From Flavivirga abyssicola (GTDB lineage: Bacteria > Bacteroidota > Bacteroidia > Flavobacteriales > Flavobacteriaceae): 64,000 nt of DNA. This document shows positions 26,618-36,583 of this stretch, in pieces (positions within the stretch are counted from its first letter, which is position 1; each line of letters begins with the position of its first letter). The notes beneath the pieces were generated by a model. It ran no database searches and had not been told where the DNA came from. It worked only from the letters and a program-made list of their open reading frames with translations. The position numbers and the translations under genes are program-made. The stretch is from positions 523,501-587,500 of the forward strand of contig NZ_CP141266.1 of assembly GCF_030540775.2 (NCBI RefSeq), read 5' to 3'.

Positions 26618-29125
26618 TTATTTATCTATTTCTAAAATATGGTCTATACGCTCCACAATATCTTCTAAATGGTACTTACTAATTTTGTCCGATACTTTTG
26701 GGATTGCTCTTCTAATGCTTTGTTTTAAACGCCTTAGCTCACCTTTAGCAACCGATGGAATATCTGATTGACTGGTAAATATTGGTGTCGATTTTGATGG
26801 ATTATATCTTGATTTACTTTCGCTTTTAGCGGTAATTAAATAAGCTAGCCTTTCTACATGGGCTTTTTGAAGATTTCTACGGTATACATCAATCTTAGAA
26901 GCGGCGTATAGTTCTTTCCATAAACCATTTCTTAAATCACCCATAATATCTGTGATTTTATAGGCGTTATTACCATTTATGGCTTCATTTTCAATACTTC
27001 TTGCTAAATGTCTTGGTGCTAAAATTCGATTTAACGTTCTAACTTGAACCCCTCTAATTCTATCTATATACCCAGAGGCTTCAATCTTATTAAAAATATC
27101 GGGATCAATAAGCCATTTGGGAGTTTTAAATAATTGGTCTTGGATGAAATTTAAACATTTTTTTTGGTGCGTTTTATCTACATGTGTGTACACAGCACCT
27201 GCTTGTTCAAAGGTTTTGTAATCTTCATATATACCACCAATATTATTAACTACATGCCCCATATAACGACTGTATTGTTTTATTAATTGATCATAGATTT
27301 CTTTTAAATCGTCATAGTCTTCACTGTCTTTGGCTAACCAAATTCTAAGGTTTGGCACAATTCTTTTCAAGTTTTTAATGCCATAGTTACTGGCTTTTAT
27401 AGCATCGTTTCCTAAATCTTCAGTCTGTGAGCTAGGGTCTATAATTTCTATATCTGCGTATTGTTGTGCACCAAAGCGATATAAGGGATCTCCTGTATGT
27501 TTTAATATCCATTTATTTAAGGTGCCTTTTTCATTTTCTGCAGAGGTATTCAGGATAGGGCGATATCCCCAGTTTATTGAATACTTATCATACACTCCAA
27601 TTTTAGGATACAAATAAACATCTTTATCTTCTGGCTGTGCTATATAATTAAATCTGGCATAATCCATTATAGATGGTGCTGTACCATATTTTTTTGTGAA
27701 TGTAGCAGACCTTAAAGAATCTACTGGGTAAGCACTGCTACTGCCCATGTTATGTGGGAGTCCTAAAGTATGTCCTACCTCATGAGAAGACACAAACCGT
27801 ATTAGTGTCCCCATGACCTCATCTTTAAATTTTGCACTTCTGGCGTCGGGGTTTATAGCTGCTGTTTGCACAAAAAACCAATTATGAACAAGTGTCATGA
27901 TATTATGATACCAATTAATATCTGATTCTAAAATCTCACCACTACGTGGGTCACTTACATGTGGGCCATTGGCATTTGGAATATTAGAGGCTAAATATCT
28001 TACTACAGAATAACGCACATCTTCTGGAGACCACTCAGGGTCTTCTTCTGGCGTTGGTGGTTCCTTGGCTATTATAGCATTTTTAAAACCAGCATCTTCA
28101 AAAGCTACTTGCCAATCTTCAATCCCTGCTTTTATGTATGGAACCCATTTTTTAGGAGTAGCTCTATCTATGTAATACACAATCTGTTTTTTAGGTTCGA
28201 CCAATTCTCCTCTTTTGAATTTTTCGATATCCTCATCCTTTACTTCTAATCGCCACCTATCTATATAAGTAACTGTTTTACTTTTATGTGCTTCAAGTCC
28301 AAAATCTACTTGTCTACTATTAAACCAGCCTACGCGCTCATCAAAATAGCGCCTTTTCATTGGTTTTTTTGGTAGTAGTATCATAGAATTATTCATCTCT
28401 ACTGAAACTGCCCCTAAACTTTTATTACTTGGTGCATTACCAGCAGGATACGTTTTTACGTGTCTTGCTTCAATATTTAAAGGGTAACTTTTAATGGATT
28501 CTATAAAACTTCTGCTAGCATCCAGTCTCCCTATTTTATAGGCTTTTTTTTGCCCTGACGTAACGTTTAATGTATTAACGTCTGAAGTGAATAGTTTAGT
28601 AACATCTATAACCGTGGCAGGGTGTAACGAGTTTTTTTTATTATAAGCTTTAATATCAAAAGCATAGAGTATAGGCTCAAAATTAGAATTGACTACAGAT
28701 TCGTAAATAGGTAAGGAGTCTGCCGCTACATTTCTATGGGATACCACACGCAATAATATTTTTTTATTTTTTTTCTCCCAACGTAGCATTTGTGTATTGT
28801 TCTTATTCCCACCAAAGTCAATACCTGTGGCAGTTTTAGCGATTCGTGTTACCATAAGCATCTCTCTGCCTAATAATGAGTCTTGAATTTCATAGAAATA
28901 ACTCTCACCAATTTTATGAACATCAAAAAGGCCTGTATCTGTTTTTGCTTCTTTGGTTATTACCTTATCATAAGGTTTTATAGCGTCTTTTTTTGGTTTA
29001 GGTTTTTTGATAGTGTCTTTTTGTTCAGTCTTTTTCTTTTTTTTCTTAAAAAGCTGAGCTTCTGCAGTATTGGTTAGACATAAAGCAAAAAGTAATGACA
29101 AAAGAATGGTGATCTTGTATTTCAT
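26618..29125 (-). CDS. Zinc-dependent metalloprotease (DUF5117/DUF4953 type)
   Basis: 835 residues. The signal peptide is cleaved near AEA-QLF and is followed by a lysine-rich stretch (KKKKKKTEQKD). The domain order fits the DUF5118-DUF5117-DUF4953 metalloproteases: MLMVTRIAKTATGIDFGG, VGWFNSRQVDFGLE, KWVPYIKAGIEDWQVAFEDAGF. The metzincin zinc motif is HEVGHTLGLPHN with His448, Glu449, His452 and His458, and SIMDYARFNY supplies the Met-turn. It is probably a secreted or periplasmic endopeptidase. Its place in a SusCD operon with glycosidases suggests a glycoprotein or peptide-linked substrate, which is inference. Confidence 0.9.
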   Translation of the reverse strand: MKYKITILLSLLFALCLTNTAEAQLFKKKKKKTEQKDTIKKPKPKKDAIKPYDKVITKEAKTDTGLFDVHKIGESYFYEIQDSLLGREMLMVTRIAKTATGIDFGGNKNNTQMLRWEKKNKKILLRVVSHRNVAADSLPIYESVVNSNFEPILYAFDIKAYNKKNSLHPATVIDVTKLFTSDVNTLNVTSGQKKAYKIGRLDASRSFIESIKSYPLNIEARHVKTYPAGNAPSNKSLGAVSVEMNNSMILLPKKPMKRRYFDERVGWFNSRQVDFGLEAHKSKTVTYIDRWRLEVKDEDIEKFKRGELVEPKKQIVYYIDRATPKKWVPYIKAGIEDWQVAFEDAGFKNAIIAKEPPTPEEDPEWSPEDVRYSVVRYLASNIPNANGPHVSDPRSGEILESDINWYHNIMTLVHNWFFVQTAAINPDARSAKFKDEVMGTLIRFVSSHEVGHTLGLPHNMGSSSAYPVDSLRSATFTKKYGTAPSIMDYARFNYIAQPEDKDVYLYPKIGVYDKYSINWGYRPILNTSAENEKGTLNKWILKHTGDPLYRFGAQQYADIEIIDPSSQTEDLGNDAIKASNYGIKNLKRIVPNLRIWLAKDSEDYDDLKEIYDQLIKQYSRYMGHVVNNIGGIYEDYKTFEQAGAVYTHVDKTHQKKCLNFIQDQLFKTPKWLIDPDIFNKIEASGYIDRIRGVQVRTLNRILAPRHLARSIENEAINGNNAYKITDIMGDLRNGLWKELYAASKIDVYRRNLQKAHVERLAYLITAKSESKSRYNPSKSTPIFTSQSDIPSVAKGELRRLKQSIRRAIPKVSDKISKYHLEDIVERIDHILEIDK

Positions 29126-29179
29126 TTTTTTATGATAGATTTTTGAAAAGGATTTTGGTTAAAACTGGATAGTAGTCTA

Positions 29180-29219
29180 GAAAAAAGGAAGCTGGCGTGT
29201 TGTACCAACCTCCTTTTCA
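29180..29219 (-). terminator. Hairpin terminator or attenuator inside the PUL 2 gene run
   Basis: On the minus strand a 13-base stem (AAAAGGAGGTTGG with CCAGCTTCCTTTT, two G-U pairs) encloses a 9-base loop and is followed by T residues. It lies between the surface lipoprotein and metalloprotease genes, so it may reduce transcription into the downstream half of the operon. Confidence 0.6.
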
Positions 29220-29284
29220 GACAAACTCAAAATAAACTAAAACTAAACTAATTCAATTTAGATTTTTTATATATGTTTCTGTTT

Positions 29285-30049
29285 TTAAAAAATACAGTAA
29301 TTAAGATTTGGTGTTTCATCTACAAAAGCAGTATTATTAGGATAACTAACTTCACTTAAAACAACCTCGCCATCAGGATTTAATAACTGAAAACGTACTT
29401 CGCTTGTCCAGAATTCGCCATCACCATCAAAGGAAATAGTCATTTCTGAAGCTCCTGGACTTACATCAAAAGGAAAGTCAATATCGGCTCTACCTGGTCC
29501 CGCATTGGTAAAGTTTTGTGCAACACCATCTACAGTTATTGTTACAAATGGTGTTCCTGCTGTGTACGCCCAACCATCACCAAAAGTATCTCGAGTTCTT
29601 AAAATCCATGTGCCTGGAGATGGTCCAGTTACAGGACAAAATAATGACATATTTAAAGTGACGCTTGCTGGATTATTTACAGAATCACCATCAATGATTA
29701 GGGTTAAAACCTCACCAGTACTATCTATAGCATCACCAGCTTCTATCTGTATATTTCCTTGGTTTTCACCTTGCGCTATAGTTATTTGAGACGCTATATT
29801 ATAAGCATTAGCTGTATATGTACTATTCTCTTCATCTACAGTTACACTAAATGTTTCGGTAGAGGATAAAGGAAATGAATGAAAAACTGGGATACTAAAA
29901 TTACCAGTTTCTCCAAGAGTGACTGTAAAGTCATATTCATCATTAGCCACGTCTATAAATGCAAACTTATTATTTGTAAAATCTATATTTTCTTCACATG
30001 ACAATACTAGTAGTGTAGTTGCCAATAATAAAAATTTTATTTTTTTCAT
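29285..30049 (-). CDS. Beta-sandwich surface lipoprotein of PUL 2
   Basis: About 254 residues from the ATG at 30049; the longer frame at 30073 overlaps susD by 8 bases and adds a polar stretch before the signal. MKKIKFLLLATTLLVLSC is a clean lipoprotein signal. Residues about 30-130 resemble a Calx-beta-like domain (FSVTVDEENSTYTANAYN, GEVLTLIIDGD). The rest (GTWILRTRDTFGDGWAYTAG, YPNNTAFVDETPNLNYC) is a second beta domain of a type seen in surface proteins. No catalytic motif is seen. Position after susC-susD suggests a surface binding protein. Confidence 0.72.
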   Translation of the reverse strand: MKKIKFLLLATTLLVLSCEENIDFTNNKFAFIDVANDEYDFTVTLGETGNFSIPVFHSFPLSSTETFSVTVDEENSTYTANAYNIASQITIAQGENQGNIQIEAGDAIDSTGEVLTLIIDGDSVNNPASVTLNMSLFCPVTGPSPGTWILRTRDTFGDGWAYTAGTPFVTITVDGVAQNFTNAGPGRADIDFPFDVSPGASEMTISFDGDGEFWTSEVRFQLLNPDGEVVLSEVSYPNNTAFVDETPNLNYCIF

Positions 30050-30065
30050 CTTAGAATGTGTTATG

Positions 30066-31616
30066 TTAATCAATATTATTATTTAAACGAGATTCTATTT
30101 CTGGAATTGGATACGTCCACAGTGGATCACCCGCTGGTACTTCCAATAGTGTGGGTCTAGTAGTATCATGATTAGCATCTGTTCTATCCAATGGCAGGTT
30201 ATTTCGTTTTAAATCTAGAAAACGGAACCCTTCTCCCCAAAGCTCTAATCTTCGGTACAGCCAAATTTCTTCTAAAAGATCCTGCCCCGTATTAGTAGAC
30301 AACACAGCATTTGCATCTCTATTACTATTTAGTTCAAACAACGTCATTGCTGCAGTACCATCATCACCATTACGTTGTTGTGCTTCTGCTTTTATTAAAA
30401 GCATTTCTGCAGCACGCATTGCTGGGGTGTCACCTTGTTGAAGGTTTCCTCGTCTCCAATCTCTCGCCTTAAATTTAAAAGCATGATAAGGTACTTTCTG
30501 GTGACTACCAAAAGCAGTAAAAGGGTCTCCATTCTCATCTATATCTTGAAACCTGTCATCTCCTGGGATGTCTCTACTAAAATTTGCTAATCGAATATCT
30601 GTATCAGAAATAGTTACTACATCATCATAAAGTGTTGACAAAATACGTTTTGGATTTTCTCTAACGTGTCCAGAATTTCCATTCCATGTCATATTCACGA
30701 AAAAATGTCCAAAAAAGTTAGCATTAAAAAGTTCCCTAGGCCATGCCCATAGCCATTCTTGGTTAGAGACATCATTAAACCCAGTTAAGTAATCTGCATT
30801 TTCCATTAGTGGAAATCCTGCTAAAGCAGCATCTGCCATAGTTATAGCTAAATCCCAATCTTCTTGTATTAAAGCAACACGCGCCATAATACCTTGAGCT
30901 ATATTTTTGTTTATGTAGTATTTACTATCTCTTTCTTCAGTAAGTAAATCTATAGCTCTTTCTAAATCTGAGTTTATAAGGGTATAGGTTTCTCCAACTG
31001 TAGATCTAGGTGCTGTGTCTTGAGTAGAGGTTGTATAAATTACAGGACCTAACTGCGTGTTCTCTGTACCTGCAACATAACGATCTCCAAAAAGTTGTAC
31101 TAAATGCAAATACGCGAAAGCTCTAACGGTTAGCGTTTGCCCTTTAATGTTATCTTTTATTGAATCGGGACCAGATGTACCATCTATATTATCTAGTATT
31201 AAATTGGCTTGATTTATAATAGCATAGGAATGTGCCCAAGCCATTTCTACAAGACCACTTTCAGCACCCGTTAACATTTCCCAAGTATAGGCGTCTTGAT
31301 ACCTTATATCAAAAGAAAGGTCACCTGCTACAAAAGGAATATCTTCACCTAGAAAATCCATTTGCACAAGTTGTATTGGGTAGCCTCCTCTTTCTTGACT
31401 ATTTATTGTTGCCGATTGAGAGGTTACAACTCTATTGGTCATAGAGCCTATTAACCCATCTAAGGCTAATTGAGCATTTTCCACATTGCCTAAAATAACA
31501 CCATTAGAAGGTGCATCCTTATTGATGTTTTCTAAAAAATCTTCTGAGCAAGAAGCAGTAAAAATTACCGCTAAACAGATTGCAATTTTTTTTATGTGTT
31601 TTATTGTTCTTTTCAT
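30066..31616 (-). CDS. SusD/RagB-family lipoprotein of PUL 2
   Basis: 516 residues from the ATG at 31616, four bases after the susC stop; an upstream in-frame start overlaps susC. Lipobox TASC, then SEDFLENINKD. Family hallmarks: TVRAFAYLHLVQLFGDRYV, MAWAHSYAIINQANLILDNI, the LIKAEAQQRNGDDGTAAM helix pair, and ELWGEGFRFLDLKRN at the end. It binds the substrate at the surface for the SusC encoded just upstream. It shares only family-level features with the SusD of PUL 1, so a different ligand is likely. Confidence 0.93.
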   Translation of the reverse strand: MKRTIKHIKKIAICLAVIFTASCSEDFLENINKDAPSNGVILGNVENAQLALDGLIGSMTNRVVTSQSATINSQERGGYPIQLVQMDFLGEDIPFVAGDLSFDIRYQDAYTWEMLTGAESGLVEMAWAHSYAIINQANLILDNIDGTSGPDSIKDNIKGQTLTVRAFAYLHLVQLFGDRYVAGTENTQLGPVIYTTSTQDTAPRSTVGETYTLINSDLERAIDLLTEERDSKYYINKNIAQGIMARVALIQEDWDLAITMADAALAGFPLMENADYLTGFNDVSNQEWLWAWPRELFNANFFGHFFVNMTWNGNSGHVRENPKRILSTLYDDVVTISDTDIRLANFSRDIPGDDRFQDIDENGDPFTAFGSHQKVPYHAFKFKARDWRRGNLQQGDTPAMRAAEMLLIKAEAQQRNGDDGTAAMTLFELNSNRDANAVLSTNTGQDLLEEIWLYRRLELWGEGFRFLDLKRNNLPLDRTDANHDTTRPTLLEVPAGDPLWTYPIPEIESRLNNNID

Positions 31617-31620
31617 GATT

Positions 31621-34600
31621 CTAAAATTTAAAATTAACACCTAAGCTGAAGATACGTCCTGGGGTAAACCTTGTTAATCCTTGTCCACCACTAACGTTTC
31701 CATTGATACCTTTCTTAGTACTAAAAAATGCCAAGTTCTCTCCAGTTACATATATGTTAGCAGCTTTCATATTTATCTTTTCGACAAGATTTTTAGGGAA
31801 TCGCCAATTTAGAGTGACTCGCCTTAATACCATGTTATCACGCTTTATAAGCCACCTATCTGATTGCCCTGTGACATGTCCGGCGTGTGTAGCTCCTAAA
31901 TCGAATCTTGGAATATCTGTGATATCTCCAGGTTTTTGCCATGCATTTAAAATGTCTCTGGAAGCTGAACTACCTGCCGTAGGATGTAGGAATGTTCTAG
32001 ACGGTTGATCTATAATATAGCCTCCTAACTGGTAGGATAGTAGTGCTGCTAAGCTAAAGCCTTTATACCTAAGGGTATTGGTAATCCCTCCAAAAAGATC
32101 TGGTGTTGAATTTTTTCCAGTTCTATGCCTTTGTGCAACGGCTCTGTTAGGTGTTAAGGTGTCTTGACCTACAATAATATCTCTATTTTCACGGTAAAGC
32201 CTAGGTTCTCTAAGTCCACGATATAGAGGATCTCCGTTAGCTGGGTTAACTCCAACATAATTACGACGATACCATTCAAACAACTGTCGTCCTTCAGTTA
32301 AAATCCTTGAGCCTAAATCAATTGGTTCGCCATTGGCTAGTTTGGTAACTTCTGTATCTGTTGTTGCTATATTTACGTTAAGATTCCAAGTAAAATCTTT
32401 GGCTCTAATAATATCACCTTGTAATTGTACTTCTACTCCTTTATTTACAATCTCACCGATATTTAAACTTAAAACAGGAGTATCGTCTATAAAGGATGGT
32501 CTTGGTAAGCCTAACGACGGTGCAAATGGTACATTGAATATTAAATCTCTAGATGTTTTTTGGTAGTATTCTACAGTACCAGAAATTCTGTTTTTTAATA
32601 CATTAAATTCTAAGCCAAGATCTAGTGTTTCCTGTCCTTCCCAAACTAGGTCTGGTGCACCAGGTGTACCAGGAACATAACCAGGATTAACAATATTACC
32701 ACCTCGTTTAAATGTGGCTTGAGAGACGTAAGATGAGAGGCCGCCTGTGTTTCCAGCTGTTCCTATAGACGCTCTTAATTTTAAAAAATCTATCCATTTT
32801 ACATTATCCATAAAAGATTCTGAGCTGATATTCCACCCTAAACCTACGGAGTAGAATTCTCCCCATCTGTTTTTTTCACTTAGTATAGAAGATCCATCAC
32901 TTCTATATGAAAATGAGGCTAGATATTTGTTTTTAAAATTATAATTTAATCTAGTGAAATAACTTTCTAGTGAAAATTCATCTAGATTGGAATCTAAGGT
33001 AAACCTATCGTCTAATGTTTCTGGAGTACCAACTATTTCTGGGTCAAAATTTGAAAACTCGATGTTGCCATCAAAAATTTGATTTTCTTGTCTTGCAAAA
33101 AGATATTCACTTGTTCTTTGAAAACTTTCATGACCTAGTAATACGCTAAAATCATGGTCTCCAAAACTTTTATCATAGGTTAACAATTGATTAAACGTAA
33201 TAGCTCTTGATACGTTGTAACTTCTAGATGCATTTCTATCTATTGGTAATCTTGAAAAGGCAAAGGCTCTATTTTGTCTGTTATATAAATCTACACCAAC
33301 ACCCGTTCTGAGTTTTAAGTTTTTAGTAAAGTTAATTTCTAAAAAACCTCTGGAAGACAATACGGTAGCTGTATTTTTAGAATCATCTAACCCTGCTGTT
33401 CTAATAGGGTGAACTCCCGCTTGAAAAGCTCTTCGTCCACTTCTAATACCAAATGCATCAGGATATATTTCTTGACCATTACTGTCCAACTCTTGTGCGC
33501 CTAAATCAAACTCTGGGTTTCCACTTGCATCTAGTACTCTATTGCCGTTTTCATCTAATAAATAAACAGGGTATATAGGCGCTATTGTTCTTGAAAAAGC
33601 TAATAAACTTGCATTGTTGCCATCAGCACCACTGTCTAGTGTAATATTGTGTGATGCATTGATGTTGAAGCCTACATTAAGCCAGTCAGTAGCTTGAGAA
33701 TTCAAATTTAACCTAGCGTTAAAACGCTCAAAAGAAGAACCTACAACAAAGCCGTCTTCTTTGGTATACCCAACAGAAGCAAAGTAGTTTGATTTTTGAT
33801 TCCCAGCAGATACATCAAAACCATAATTTTTTCTAAATGCTAGAGGCGTAGCCGAAGCCCACCAATCTAAATCGTTTGGATTTACAAGTAATTGGGCATT
33901 GGGATTAAGTACTCCATCCGTACCTACCAACTGATCATCAGGAACATCATAGATATTATATCCTAAGGTATTTATAAGATTATTTGTAGCGAATTGTGAG
34001 GCGTCTTGTTCACTGAATCCTGCAGTTACTTGACGATTTCTAAGACCTGTCCACATTAACTCATAATATTCCTTACTATTAAGTGAATTGTCAAGTGGGA
34101 TAGCAGATGTTACAACCCCTTCTTGTAATCTTAAATTGAATGTAGCTTTTTGCCCCCTCCCTTTTTTAGTTGTAATTAAGATGACACCATTGGCTGCTCT
34201 AGATCCATAAAGTGCTGTTGCAGAGGCATCTTTTAAAACTGAAACACTCTCAATATTATCAGGATCAAGAGCAGCTAGAGGGTCGGTAGCATCGGTAGTA
34301 TCAAATACACCACTAAATGCACCTACATCATAAGGAAAACCATCTATAACGTAAAGTGGACTAGAGGCATTAAGTCTTGCAGAGCCTACACCACGTATTA
34401 TAATTTCTGGACTTGAACCAGGAGCACCTGAAGTCGCAAAAGTTTGTAGACCAGGTATAGTACCTACAAGCGCATTAGTTATATTTGTTACTGGTCGTTC
34501 TGCGAAATCTTCTGATTTTATAACAGCTACTGATCCTACTAAAGATTGTCTTTTAGAAGTTCCGTATGCTACAACTATTGTTTCCTCTAAAGCCTCAATG

Positions 34601-35205
34601 GAATCTTCCATAACAACATCAATAACCTTTGAATCTCCAACTAATAATGTCGTGACTTTTTTACCAAGGTAATTAAAGACCAGTTTTTGGCCTTTTTCTG
34701 CAATAATTCTGTAGCCTCCATCAAAATCGGTAAGTGTCCCTCTATTTATACCTTGGACTGACACGGTTACACCGCTCATAGGCAATCCATTCTCATCGAT
34801 TACTACTCCAGTAATAGGTTCTTGCAAAGGAGACAGATTACGCTCCTTTAAAACAATGGTTCTATTGGGAGCTAATTCATAATACAAATTACCAAAGGCT
34901 AGGCTTTTAACTAATAAATCATGTGCATTTATTAGTCCTTTTTTCACTTCAATCTCAGGTGCATCTATAAAAGCATCCGATCTGTAAGCAAACCTGTAAT
35001 CTGTTTGCGTTCTTATAATTTCAAAAACTTCATCTACAGTAAGAGTTCTGTCCGACTTAATTTCAATTTTTACATCTTGAGAAAATAGGTCTCCGGAAGA
35101 GAAACTAAATGCTGCAGTGCAAAACAAGAGTATAAATGTTCTCATAATGAAATTAATAATCTCTTTTCTTTTTAGGAAAAGAACTTGGTTAGTTTTTATT
35201 TCCAT
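31621..35205 (-). CDS. SusC/RagA TonB-dependent transporter with STN signalling domain
   Basis: 1194 residues. The N-terminus has a signal sequence with a charged lead (as usual in STN-type SusC). An STN domain (about 45-120, with RTLTVDEVFEIIRTQTDYRF) is followed by a carboxypeptidase-regulatory domain (GVTVSVQGINRGTLTDFDGG), the plug (IVVAYGTSKRQSLVGSVAVI, SPLYVIDGFPYD, ALYGSRAANGVILITTKKG) and a barrel ending in GVNFKF. STN domains touch a FecR-type anti-sigma factor, and fecR is the next gene upstream, so this transporter probably both imports its ligand and signals its presence to switch on the operon. It is the first structural gene of PUL 2. Confidence 0.95.
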   Translation of the reverse strand: MEIKTNQVLFLKRKEIINFIMRTFILLFCTAAFSFSSGDLFSQDVKIEIKSDRTLTVDEVFEIIRTQTDYRFAYRSDAFIDAPEIEVKKGLINAHDLLVKSLAFGNLYYELAPNRTIVLKERNLSPLQEPITGVVIDENGLPMSGVTVSVQGINRGTLTDFDGGYRIIAEKGQKLVFNYLGKKVTTLLVGDSKVIDVVMEDSIEALEETIVVAYGTSKRQSLVGSVAVIKSEDFAERPVTNITNALVGTIPGLQTFATSGAPGSSPEIIIRGVGSARLNASSPLYVIDGFPYDVGAFSGVFDTTDATDPLAALDPDNIESVSVLKDASATALYGSRAANGVILITTKKGRGQKATFNLRLQEGVVTSAIPLDNSLNSKEYYELMWTGLRNRQVTAGFSEQDASQFATNNLINTLGYNIYDVPDDQLVGTDGVLNPNAQLLVNPNDLDWWASATPLAFRKNYGFDVSAGNQKSNYFASVGYTKEDGFVVGSSFERFNARLNLNSQATDWLNVGFNINASHNITLDSGADGNNASLLAFSRTIAPIYPVYLLDENGNRVLDASGNPEFDLGAQELDSNGQEIYPDAFGIRSGRRAFQAGVHPIRTAGLDDSKNTATVLSSRGFLEINFTKNLKLRTGVGVDLYNRQNRAFAFSRLPIDRNASRSYNVSRAITFNQLLTYDKSFGDHDFSVLLGHESFQRTSEYLFARQENQIFDGNIEFSNFDPEIVGTPETLDDRFTLDSNLDEFSLESYFTRLNYNFKNKYLASFSYRSDGSSILSEKNRWGEFYSVGLGWNISSESFMDNVKWIDFLKLRASIGTAGNTGGLSSYVSQATFKRGGNIVNPGYVPGTPGAPDLVWEGQETLDLGLEFNVLKNRISGTVEYYQKTSRDLIFNVPFAPSLGLPRPSFIDDTPVLSLNIGEIVNKGVEVQLQGDIIRAKDFTWNLNVNIATTDTEVTKLANGEPIDLGSRILTEGRQLFEWYRRNYVGVNPANGDPLYRGLREPRLYRENRDIIVGQDTLTPNRAVAQRHRTGKNSTPDLFGGITNTLRYKGFSLAALLSYQLGGYIIDQPSRTFLHPTAGSSASRDILNAWQKPGDITDIPRFDLGATHAGHVTGQSDRWLIKRDNMVLRRVTLNWRFPKNLVEKINMKAANIYVTGENLAFFSTKKGINGNVSGGQGLTRFTPGRIFSLGVNFKF

Positions 35206-35305
35206 AAATTTGTTATGTGTTAGTTAATTAATAATTGATTAATACGTACCAGAGGGAAATACAGGTTTGTAGTGTGAGAATTCCGAACCTTGTTTCCTTC
35301 TTTTT

Positions 35306-36454
35306 TTATTTAAAAATAATAATGTTGTTTTTTATGTCATAAGCTATGTTATTTGAGTTAGTTATTATTGAAAGTATATCTTCTATTTTTTGATCCTTAC
35401 CTAAAACCCCTGTAAACTCTATAGTTTCTATCTCTGGATTTGTAAAGATAGCTTCTGTATCATACCATCTTGATAAGGTTTTCATAATATCTTTTAGGGG
35501 TAATTTTTTAAAACTGAAAATACCATTTTTCCATGCTATAGCTTCAGAAACATTTGCTTCTACAATGCTTATTTCTGGAGAATTATTATTTACGATAGAT
35601 TGATAATTTGGAGAAAGTAACTTCGTATTGATTTTATTGTTTATTGAAACACTGCCTTCTATAAGTGTGGTAAATGTGCTATCTTCATCATCATAGGCTT
35701 TAATATTAAATTTAGTCCCTAAAACTTCTATATCTTGTAACTTTGAATGGACTATAAATTTTGAACCATCATTTTTACTACTGGAAGTAACCTCAAAATA
35801 AGCTTCTCCGTAAACTAATTCTACTGTTCTAGGATTGCCTTTAATAAAGTTTACAGGATATTTTAATTTTGAATCTGAATTCAACCATACTTTGGTGCCA
35901 TCTGATAATTGGACCGTATACTGTCCGCCTCTGGGTATGGTTAAATAGTTATAAGCCGTTTCATTTACATCATCTTTTTGGTGGTATATTAATTGATTAC
36001 CATCGCTCTTTATGTATTCTGATTCGTATGATTTATTTTTTTCTAAAATAATTTCATCTCCTCCATTTATAGTTAATATAGCTTTGTTGGAACCTGCTCT
36101 AATGGTCTCTTCTGATAGTTTAGGGCTGTTGGTTAATACAGGATCTGTATTTTTATTAAGAAATGGAATGGTTAACAAAACTGCCATAATAGCAACGACG
36201 GCATATTTACTGAATTGTTTTATACGTTGTATCCTTAAATTCTTTTTAAGTTTTTTCTTTACGTTTAATTTTGCCTTTTCTAAATCAAAATCATCCATAC
36301 TTAGTGCAATTAAATATTCTGTTTTTGCAAATCGATTAAAAGTTTCTATATTTTTTTCGTTTCTCAGCCATAAATCTAGTGTGATTAGCTCTTCATGGCT
36401 GGCTTCCTTATTAAGAAACTTTACAATAATTAATTCTATTTTTGTCTTTTCCAT
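35306..36454 (-). CDS. FecR-family anti-sigma factor
   Basis: 382 residues. The N-terminal cytoplasmic helical part (about 1-75) binds sigma; one membrane helix (YAVVAIMAVLLTIPFL, about 83-99) follows, then the periplasmic FecR domain with the hallmark TIPRGGQYTVQLSDGTKVWLN and YGEAYFEV, and a C-terminal DUF4974 part ending LPLKDIMKTLSRWYD and IEDILSIITNSNNI. It holds the ECF sigma factor inactive until the STN domain of SusC reports ligand. It precedes susC by 100 bases on the same strand. The sigma gene is divergent from it, not upstream in the same direction as in the usual order. Confidence 0.94.
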   Translation of the reverse strand: MEKTKIELIIVKFLNKEASHEELITLDLWLRNEKNIETFNRFAKTEYLIALSMDDFDLEKAKLNVKKKLKKNLRIQRIKQFSKYAVVAIMAVLLTIPFLNKNTDPVLTNSPKLSEETIRAGSNKAILTINGGDEIILEKNKSYESEYIKSDGNQLIYHQKDDVNETAYNYLTIPRGGQYTVQLSDGTKVWLNSDSKLKYPVNFIKGNPRTVELVYGEAYFEVTSSSKNDGSKFIVHSKLQDIEVLGTKFNIKAYDDEDSTFTTLIEGSVSINNKINTKLLSPNYQSIVNNNSPEISIVEANVSEAIAWKNGIFSFKKLPLKDIMKTLSRWYDTEAIFTNPEIETIEFTGVLGKDQKIEDILSIITNSNNIAYDIKNNIIIFK

Positions 36455-36583
36455 CCTGCTTGTTCTATTACATATGATACAAAAAAATGCCTCCCCCCTT
36501 TCTTTTTTATCATTTTTTTGTTATTTTTTTTTAGATTTGTTAATGATTTAGTTAAATTTATTACAAATTTTTCATTATAGGTT
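36455..36583. promoter_or_regulatory. Divergent promoter region between fecR and sigma genes
   Basis: 129 A+T-rich bases between two genes that start away from each other. Both promoters must lie here or within the gene ends. No core element is clear enough to place. Confidence 0.4.
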
